This document shows, piece by piece, positions 27,049 to 32,271 of a stretch of 32,271 nucleotides of DNA; the first letter of the stretch is position 1; every line of letters begins with the position of its first letter. The position numbers and the translations under genes were made by a program. Source of the stretch: an uncultured Flavonifractor sp. (GTDB taxonomy: Bacteria; Bacillota; Clostridia; Oscillospirales; Oscillospiraceae); NCBI GenBank assembly GCA_947346365.1, contig CANAAV010000028.1:1-32271 (forward strand), written 5' to 3'. The notes beneath the pieces were generated by a model that ran no database searches, was not told the origin of the DNA, and worked only from the letters and a program-made list of their open reading frames with translations.

Positions 27049-28523
27049 GTGGAAGAACTTAAAATTTATTTTTCAGATTTTTTCGATGTGGATGAGGATA
27101 TTATTGAATCTTATGGTGCTGTGAATATTTCTCTGATAAATGATATGCCCCTCTTTGTAGATCCATTTCTGTTATTTAATAGCGAGAAACCAGAATATTA
27201 ACAAATTCATGCTGAGATCATTCGCTATTTATTGTTTTTGCAACAGCAGGCGGGAAACTATGACACGCCGCCTAAAGGAATGCTATCGTCATGGTATTTA
27301 TTTTCAGAGGTAAAGCAGACATGGTTGGGTTTTAGCTTGGATGGAAATGGAGGACGTGGATTAGGGAAGGACTTCGCCGAAAATTTATTTTTAGGCCTTA
27401 AAACAATTTTTAGAGAATTTGGAAAAGAGCAAATAACTAAGAGTTCACATTTAGAGAAGCTGTGCTTGATTAGCCCATTAGTTGGCCGGGATAAAATCAG
27501 TGACTTTACAACAAATTTTGCGAAAAAGTACTATTAAACTATACGATGGCATTTGCCAAAGAAAACCTGTCACCATCACAATGCAAAACAGTTTGCGTTC
27601 CAAGAGTTGAATTTAATTATGAAACCAAAACTTGGAGAACAAAAGAATACATTTTACCTTATTGTAATAACGACTATGTTTTGCTCACTCCGCGTGACTT
27701 GTTGACACAGGATGAAACATTTATAAACAGAGCGGATATGTTAGGCAATCTTCAGAACATTGCCCCTTCGGTCGAAGATGCAACACTTCGATTTGAATTA
27801 AATCAATATTTTACCGAAGTTCTTTCAAAAAAGCAAAAAGAATTGTCTAAAACGGAGAAGAATTGGATTGCTACAGAATTGATTCGTTCACATCCCGAAT
27901 TAATTGACTATTATATTAAATATAAGGAAGATAATGAAGAAAAAGCAACTTCTATTAGTACTCAGGCCGTCCAAGAAGTCAGGATGCTATTTAATACTCA
28001 ACCTCAAGAACTTACGCAATGTTTGAATGCTCGAACAGCGTTTTATAAAATTAATGCTAATTCCCATGATGAAGCGTATCAGCGAGTTCAGTTTTTAAAA
28101 GATGTCATTGAGAACATGGACGGGTATCGTTTGTTTTATCTGAACGGTCATCCTCTTAAGCGTGAAAACGACCTCCAGATTATGTATCGTTTAGTTTGGT
28201 ATGCAACAGATTTTGATGTAAACCGTGAAGTTAATAATGGTCGCGGTCCAGTTGATTTTAAAATTTCAAAAGGAAGCAAAGATGCGACATTGGTTGAGTT
28301 TAAATTGGCATCCAATTCAAAGTTAAAAAAGAATTTAGAAAATCAAGTCGAGGTATACAAAAAAGCTAACGGGACAGAGCGTGCAATAAAAGTCATCCTA
28401 TTTTTCAGTGACGCAGAATTGGAAAAGGTTACACGAATTCTCAATGAACTTGGTATTGCTGGATGTCCTGATATCGTGCTGATTGATGCCAGAGATAATA
28501 AATTATCAGCTTCAAATGTTTAA
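27049..28523 (+). pseudogene. Broken PD-(D/E)XK nuclease gene
   Basis: A GTG start at 27049 with GGGAGGGG six bases upstream opens a frame interrupted by TAA at 27199-27201, where a single C-to-T change from CAA would explain the stop. The same frame then runs on to TAA at 27535. Coding continues in the -1 frame through LLNYTMAFAKENL to 28523, so a one-base deletion near the A5 run at 27523-27527 is likely. The whole would be about 490 residues. The last part has a PD-(D/E)XK core: GRGPVDFKIS with Asp237 (numbered from the ATG at 27546), then LVEFKLA with Glu251 and Lys253, and NQVEVYKKA. No good ribosome site precedes ATG 27546, so separate translation of the nuclease part is unlikely. It was probably a defense nuclease. 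Confidence 0.75.
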
Positions 28524-28524
28524 T

Positions 28525-28654
28525 TATAGCAATCATCAGAATTGCTGGCAAATGTAGGGCGGGACGACCTCGGCCCGCCGTCCTGCCGCAAACGGCGCAC
28601 CGGGTCGTCGCGCCCTACGGAGCGCCTTTGTCAGCAATTTTGGATCCTGCTATA
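28525..28654. mobile_element. MITE-like element, copy 1
   Basis: A non-coding 130-bp unit begins TATAGCA and ends TGCTATA. Its arms are imperfect inverted repeats over about 45 bases, sharing AATTGCTG, CAAA, TAGGGCG and GACGACC with the complement of the other arm. A TA target duplication is possible. The GC-rich core contrasts with the AT-rich nuclease gene that it follows by one base. It shares its ends with the unit at 31413-31556. Confidence 0.7.
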
Positions 28655-28693
28655 GCATATTATGTACCAGGCCAACAATAAATAAGATAAAAA

Positions 28694-28728
28694 ACCGTCC
28701 TGTTGAATTTGTCATCCAGCAGGGCGGT
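28694..28728. terminator. Hairpin in the intergenic region before the chemoreceptor gene
   Basis: ACCGTCCTG (28694-28702) pairs with CAGGGCGGT (28720-28728) with one G-T pair. An A6 run precedes it, so the best U-run is on minus-strand transcripts; no minus-strand gene is present nearby. Confidence 0.4.
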
Positions 28729-28803
28729 TAATATATAGTCGACGAACTTGAGGAGAGATAAAAAGGGGGGAGGAAAAAGGCACTTCCATTTCCCATAAAT
28801 TTA

Positions 28804-28812
28804 TGCTATACT
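28804..28812 (+). promoter_or_regulatory. Extended -10 promoter of the chemoreceptor gene
   Basis: TGCTATACT (28804-28812) gives an extended -10 with TATACT. The -35 position, TTCCAT at 17 bases, is poor. The start codon lies about 112 bases downstream. The rest of 28655-28924 holds no gene. Confidence 0.5.
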
Positions 28813-28924
28813 GATTCAAGTCAATTGCTGCCAGTCCAGCCGGGCGTGATGTCCGCGGGAAGGGTACAAGAGGCTTTTATTCTGTCTACTGACAAAAATC
28901 ATCAGGAAAAGGAGCGACTGAAAC

Positions 28925-30964
28925 GTGGCAGGAAAGCAGGGGGATTCCCTCGGCGGACGGGGGATAAAGCGGAGCCTGAACAGAAGGATATTGAGAAACA
29001 CCACCCTCAACATTCTGATTTTGGTGGTCATATGCTGTGTCATTATGGCCCTTTCCCTTCAGTCACTGGCCAACAACATTTTACTGGACAGCCTTCAGCC
29101 GATGGCCCGGCAGTCGGCAAAGACGGTGGAGGCCAACATCCACATGCTGGCGGACCGCATGATGACCATTGCCGGCGACCCCCGGATGAGCACGGTGGCC
29201 GCCGCCGATCCGGAGGGGGCGGGGGCTCCGCGCCCCGACGCCGTAGCGACCGCGGCGAACCGCATGGCGGTGCTGGAGGAAGCGGCGGAGATCTATGAGT
29301 TTCATACGGTTGCTCTTTACGGACTGGACGGCCGGCTGCTCCAGGGGATCGACGGCGCGCCGGAACGCCTGGACGGCGATTTCTTCACCCTTTTGAAGGA
29401 GACGGACAATCTGACCACCGACTCCACCACTGTCTACCAGGGCAAGCTGGGGGTCACTATGGGGATGCCAGTGAAGGAGGACGGCGAAACCGCCTTCTAC
29501 GTAATGGGCATCTACAAATACGACACCCTCAACGACGTAATCAGCAGCATCAACATCGGGCGCAGCGGCATGGCCTTCATGGCCAACCGGGAGGGCATCG
29601 TCACCGGCCACCCGGACCAGGGGCTGGTGCTCAGCGGCAGCACGCTGGCCCAGCTCAGCGGCGGCAGCGGGAAGGCTGTGGAGCGGGTGGCCACTGGGGA
29701 GACAGGGGCCACGGAGTTCTCCATCGATGGGCGGAAAATGCTGGTGGCCTTCTCCCCCATTCGGGGGACGCAGTGGTCGCTGGTGATCCAGATTCCCAAG
29801 TCGGATTACAACCATTTCATCAACTGGGCGATGGCCGTGTCGGTCATGGCCACTCTGGTGGGGCTGGCCGTCTCCATCCTGCTGATCCTGCGCTTTGCCC
29901 GGTCCATTTCCCGCCCGGTGAAGCGGGTCACCGACCGGATGGTGGCCCTCTCCGGCGGCGACCTGCATACGGAGGTGCTCCCTGTTGACACCGGCGACGA
30001 GCTGGAGGTCATGACTCAGACCCTGGACGCCACCCTGGAAAGCATGAACCGGTACATATCCGACATCCAGCAGGTGCTGACCCACGTGGCCGGCGGCGAC
30101 CTGCGCACCGCCCCCCAGGTGGACTACAAGGGGGACTTTGTGCTCATCCGCGCCAGCCTGTGCACCATCACCCAGTCGATGAACGAAACACTCCTCGGGT
30201 TCCGGGCCGCCGCCGACCGGCTCACCGCCATGGCGGAGCAGCTGAGCGGCCAGTCGGCCCAGCTGCACCAGGCTTCACTGGAACAGAACCAGTCCACCGA
30301 GGAGCTGGTCAGCGAGGTGGCCCACGTGAAGGAGCGGCTGGCCGACGTGACGGAGAGCAGCGGCCAGACCCGCGCCCAGACGGAGGAGATCACCCGGCGC
30401 ATCCAGAGCGCCAACGAGCAGATGTCCGCCCTCTCCTCCGCCATGGACGACATCAGCGGCAACGCCCAGCAGATCACAAAAATCGCGAAGGCCATCGAGG
30501 ATATCGCCTTCCAGACCAACATCCTGTCCCTCAACGCTTCGGTGGAGGCGGCCCGGGCGGGTGCCGCCGGAAAGGGCTTCGCCGTTGTGGCCAACGAGGT
30601 GAAGCAGCTGGCCGCCAAGAGCGCGGAAGCCGCCAAGAGCGCCACCAACATGGTCAACAACACCAAGGCCATCATCCAGACCGGCGTGGAGCTGACCGCT
30701 GATACCGCCGGCTCCCTCCGGGCGATTTCCGACGTGTCCGACCAGATCAACACCATCTCGGACCAGCTGGCGGCAGCGGTACAGGGCCAGGAGACGGCCC
30801 TGGCCGTTATGGAGGAGCGGATCGCCGCCATCTCCGGCATCGCGGACCGCAACCTCCAGAACGCCGGGGAGACGGAGCTGTCCAGCAGCTCGCTGGCCAA
30901 GGAGGCCGAGTCCCTCCAGGCCCAGGTGCGTAAATTTATCTTGAAGGAGAAGTGCGGCACATGA
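28925..30964 (+). CDS. Methyl-accepting chemotaxis protein with extracytoplasmic sensor domain
   Basis: The 679-residue product has the full chemoreceptor layout: a basic cytosolic N-terminus, helix 1 (about 28-46), an extracytoplasmic sensor of about 250 residues with dCache-like features (MGMPVKEDGETAFYVMGIY, GRSGMAFMANREGIVTGHP), helix 2 (about 298-322), HAMP (RSISRPVKRVTDRMVALSGGDL and a second such stretch near 390) and the signalling tip EDIAFQTNILSLNASVEAAR near 522-541. It would signal to CheA through CheW, which are not in the window. There is no C-terminal NWETF-type tether. The start is GTG with AAGGAG ten bases upstream. Its stop overlaps the next gene as ATGA, which suggests that the following lipoprotein acts with it. 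Confidence 0.95.
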   Translation: MAGKQGDSLGGRGIKRSLNRRILRNTTLNILILVVICCVIMALSLQSLANNILLDSLQPMARQSAKTVEANIHMLADRMMTIAGDPRMSTVAAADPEGAGAPRPDAVATAANRMAVLEEAAEIYEFHTVALYGLDGRLLQGIDGAPERLDGDFFTLLKETDNLTTDSTTVYQGKLGVTMGMPVKEDGETAFYVMGIYKYDTLNDVISSINIGRSGMAFMANREGIVTGHPDQGLVLSGSTLAQLSGGSGKAVERVATGETGATEFSIDGRKMLVAFSPIRGTQWSLVIQIPKSDYNHFINWAMAVSVMATLVGLAVSILLILRFARSISRPVKRVTDRMVALSGGDLHTEVLPVDTGDELEVMTQTLDATLESMNRYISDIQQVLTHVAGGDLRTAPQVDYKGDFVLIRASLCTITQSMNETLLGFRAAADRLTAMAEQLSGQSAQLHQASLEQNQSTEELVSEVAHVKERLADVTESSGQTRAQTEEITRRIQSANEQMSALSSAMDDISGNAQQITKIAKAIEDIAFQTNILSLNASVEAARAGAAGKGFAVVANEVKQLAAKSAEAAKSATNMVNNTKAIIQTGVELTADTAGSLRAISDVSDQINTISDQLAAAVQGQETALAVMEERIAAISGIADRNLQNAGETELSSSSLAKEAESLQAQVRKFILKEKCGT

Positions 30965-31404
30965 AACGGATTTTCGCCATGCTTTTGAGCCTGCTGATGA
31001 CGGCGGCGCTGCTGACAGCCTGCGGGGGCCAGGCGGGGCTCCAGGACGGGTACTATACCGCCCAGATGTCCCAGTTCAGCCACGGCTGGAAGGAATACAT
31101 CACCATTCTGGTGAAGGGCGGCAGCATTATCTCGGTGGAGTACAACGCAGAGAACGCCAGCGGCTTTATTAAGAGCTGGGACAACGCCTATATGCAGAAC
31201 ATGCTCCACTCCAACGGCACCTACCCCAACGAGTACACCCGCTATTACGCGGGCCAGCTTCTGGAGGGGCAGGGCGAGGGCGTGATCGACGCGATTTCGG
31301 GGGCCACCTCCTCCCACAGTACCTTCCAGATGCTGGCGCAGGCCGTTTTGGAGCAGGCCCGGAAGGGCGACTCCAGCATTGTGACGGTAGAAGCTGCCCA
31401 CTGA
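30961..31404 (+). CDS. FMN-binding-domain lipoprotein with flavinylation motif
   Basis: The 147-residue product has a lipoprotein signal (MKRIFAMLLSLLMTAALLTAC, lipobox LTAC, Cys21) and then one FMN_bind domain: LQDGYYTAQMS at the start, VKGGSIISVEYNAE in the middle and DAISGATSSHSTFQMLAQA (110-128) at the end. SGAT (113-116) fits the motif in which ApbE links FMN to the threonine, as in NqrC and RnfG. It is expected to be a membrane-anchored, extracytoplasmic flavoprotein. The ATG at 30961 overlaps the chemoreceptor stop (ATGA) and has AAGGAG at eleven bases; GTG 30952 is too close to that site. Pairing with a chemoreceptor hints at redox or electron-acceptor sensing. Confidence 0.85.
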   Translation: MKRIFAMLLSLLMTAALLTACGGQAGLQDGYYTAQMSQFSHGWKEYITILVKGGSIISVEYNAENASGFIKSWDNAYMQNMLHSNGTYPNEYTRYYAGQLLEGQGEGVIDAISGATSSHSTFQMLAQAVLEQARKGDSSIVTVEAAH

Positions 31405-31412
31405 GAAGCTGT

Positions 31413-31556
31413 ACTATAGCAATCAACAAAATGCGTAACACTCAGTAGGGGCGGATATCATCCGCCCGCAAGGTGACACGGCACAGCCCTTCCGGACGGG
31501 CGGGTAATACCCGCCCCTACAAAATCATTGTCGGTAATTTAGACGACTGCTATAGT
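31413..31556. mobile_element. MITE-like element, copy 2
   Basis: A non-coding 144-bp unit starts ACTATAGCA and ends TGCTATAGT. The inner arms begin and end as GTAGGGGCGG and CCGCCCCTAC and form a long imperfect hairpin. The ends match those of the unit at 28525-28654 (TATAGCAATCA on the left side in both). It follows the flavin lipoprotein gene by eight bases. Confidence 0.75.
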
Positions 31557-31622
31557 TTTCATTATAAATTTTCATGCTGACGACAAACATTGTACGACTT
31601 GCAAAAATCTTTCCAATCTGTA

Positions 31623-31652
31623 TTGACAAACACCAGTTCTATATGTTAAACT
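31623..31652 (+). promoter_or_regulatory. Promoter at the edge of the mobile element
   Basis: A perfect TTGACA (31623-31628) and TAAACT (31647-31652) are separated by 18 bases. The predicted transcript starts near 31659 and immediately meets the hairpin and T-run at 31692-31778. Confidence 0.6.
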
Positions 31653-31691
31653 AAAAATCCCATTTGATGGGCGAACTGAATACGGCTTTTG

Positions 31692-31778
31692 AGCCGGTAC
31701 ATAGACAACCACACAAGAACCCCAGCGAGAGGAAAACTCCCGCTGGGGTTGGTGCGTCTGTGTACCGGCTTCTTTTTT
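31692..31778 (+). terminator. Two-tier hairpin with T6 run: leader terminator or attenuator
   Basis: The outer stem AGCCGGTACA (31692-31701) pairs perfectly with 31761-31770; the inner stem AACCCCAGCG (31718-31727) pairs perfectly with 31741-31750; T6 (31773-31778) follows. A 47-codon open frame (31667-31810, MGELNTAFEP...) passes through the structure but has no ribosome site. Confidence 0.75.
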
Positions 31779-31810
31779 GCCCTGACAACAGAATGACCGT
31801 CCGAGAGTGA

Positions 31811-32144
31811 TAATTACGCTAAGACCTTCCAACCCAGGGAGCGAGCGAGACAACGCCGTTGAAAGGGGGCGGAACACTCCTGGATAGAACGGCAAACAAT
31901 ATAACGGCAGAATTGCCGTCACCCAGCCAACCGAAACCAACGATGACGGCAGAACTGCCGTCACTGAATCTATTTGTCCCCCAACGCTCCGCAGAAAAGA
32001 AGCCGCCAAACGACACCCCGCTACCCTGTCTTGTGGGGTAGCGAGCATAGCTTTTGTGTTGCCGGGGGCACCCCAAAAGCGGGCGGCACCTTTTGCCGAG
32101 AGGGGTTCTACCCCTATCACCCCGGCCAGAAAGGAGCGGATCAA
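31811..32144. other. Repeat-rich candidate transfer origin (oriT) region
   Basis: Before the MobC-like gene lie ACGGCA-GAAT-TGCCGT (31904-31919), GACGGCA-GAAC-TGCCGTC (31945-31962), CGCTACCC/GGGTAGCG (32019-32026/32036-32043) and a GCTTTTG/CAAAAGC pair further on. Inverted repeats directly upstream of a relaxosome gene are the usual form of an oriT. A long open frame on the minus strand here is a shadow without a ribosome site. The nick site is not identified. Confidence 0.5.
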
Positions 32145-32271
32145 ATGACCGACAGAAAGAGAACGACAGCCATCCAGGTGCGGGTGACCGAGCGGGAAAA
32201 GCGGAAGCTGGAGCGTCAGGCCAAGCGGTGCGGCCTGTCCCTGTCCGGGTATCTCCGGCGGGTGGGCGCTG
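32145..32271 (+). CDS. MobC-like relaxosome accessory protein, N-terminal fragment
   Basis: Only the first 42 codons are inside the window. The protein begins MTDRKRTTAIQVRVTE, followed by REKRKLERQAKRCGLSLSGYLRR, the ribbon-helix-helix arrangement (short strand, basic helix, SLSxYLR) of MobC-type proteins that help the relaxase open oriT in conjugative and mobilizable elements, including Tn1549-like ones. The ATG has AAAGGAG eight bases upstream. Relaxase and transfer genes are expected beyond the right edge. Confidence 0.8.
   Translation, partial: MTDRKRTTAIQVRVTEREKRKLERQAKRCGLSLSGYLRRVGA

Noticed and set aside
27520..27537. Programmed -1 frameshift at the A5-G run
   Set aside because: The shifted frame does match, but the heptamer is not a standard slippery site and an earlier in-frame TAA already breaks the gene, so decay is the simpler reading.
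31572..32144. 190-codon minus-strand open frame over the candidate oriT
   Set aside because: It spans the hairpins and repeats, has no ribosome site and no recognised similarity.

Overview
The window looks like a chromosomal segment of a high-GC, low-motility-type gut Firmicute of the Clostridia, most likely an Oscillospiraceae-like organism close to Flavonifractor or Pseudoflavonifractor. This is inferred from strong AGGAGG ribosome sites, GC-rich Firmicutes-type housekeeping proteins, TnpV and MITE-like hairpins of a kind common in that group, and a Tn1549-like mobilization edge. No rRNA or tRNA gene was seen.

Positions 131-16826 are almost all on the minus strand and are GC-rich. From right to left they hold: an unusual ParB-like/BMP-like fusion gene with a coupled metallophosphoesterase; carA-carB (carbamoyl phosphate synthase) followed by addA; rpmE with its own promoter and terminator; a structured intergenic block (5506-5697); a flavin reductase-hflX-acetyltransferase operon; and a promoter driving two small membrane protein genes, a zinc-ribbon gene and a GMP synthase ATPase gene that lacks the amidotransferase domain.

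Positions 16982-22781 are on the plus strand. They encode xanthine phosphoribosyltransferase (xpt) and a complete BMP-type nucleoside ABC importer: lipoprotein, double ATPase and two permeases. The locus is bounded by a good promoter and a strong terminator and carries internal hairpins that may set the lipoprotein/transporter ratio. The divergent ParB/BMP fusion gene shares its upstream region, so the whole locus probably deals with purine nucleoside sensing, uptake and salvage.

Positions 22782-28523 are clearly more AT-rich and form an acquired island: a tnpV gene, a small HTH regulator with a palindromic operator inside its promoter, a C5-cytosine methyltransferase, a predicted partner endonuclease, Vsr mismatch endonuclease, a Ymh/HEPN-type protein, and a PD-(D/E)XK nuclease gene broken by a stop codon and a frameshift. 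This reads as a restriction-modification and defense cluster.

Positions 28525-31556 return to high GC. Two MITE-like hairpin elements bracket a chemoreceptor gene overlapped by a gene for a lipoprotein with an FMN-attachment motif. From about 31620 to the right edge lies the start of a mobile conjugative or mobilizable element: a promoter-hairpin leader, a repeat-rich candidate oriT and the first 42 codons of a MobC-like gene.
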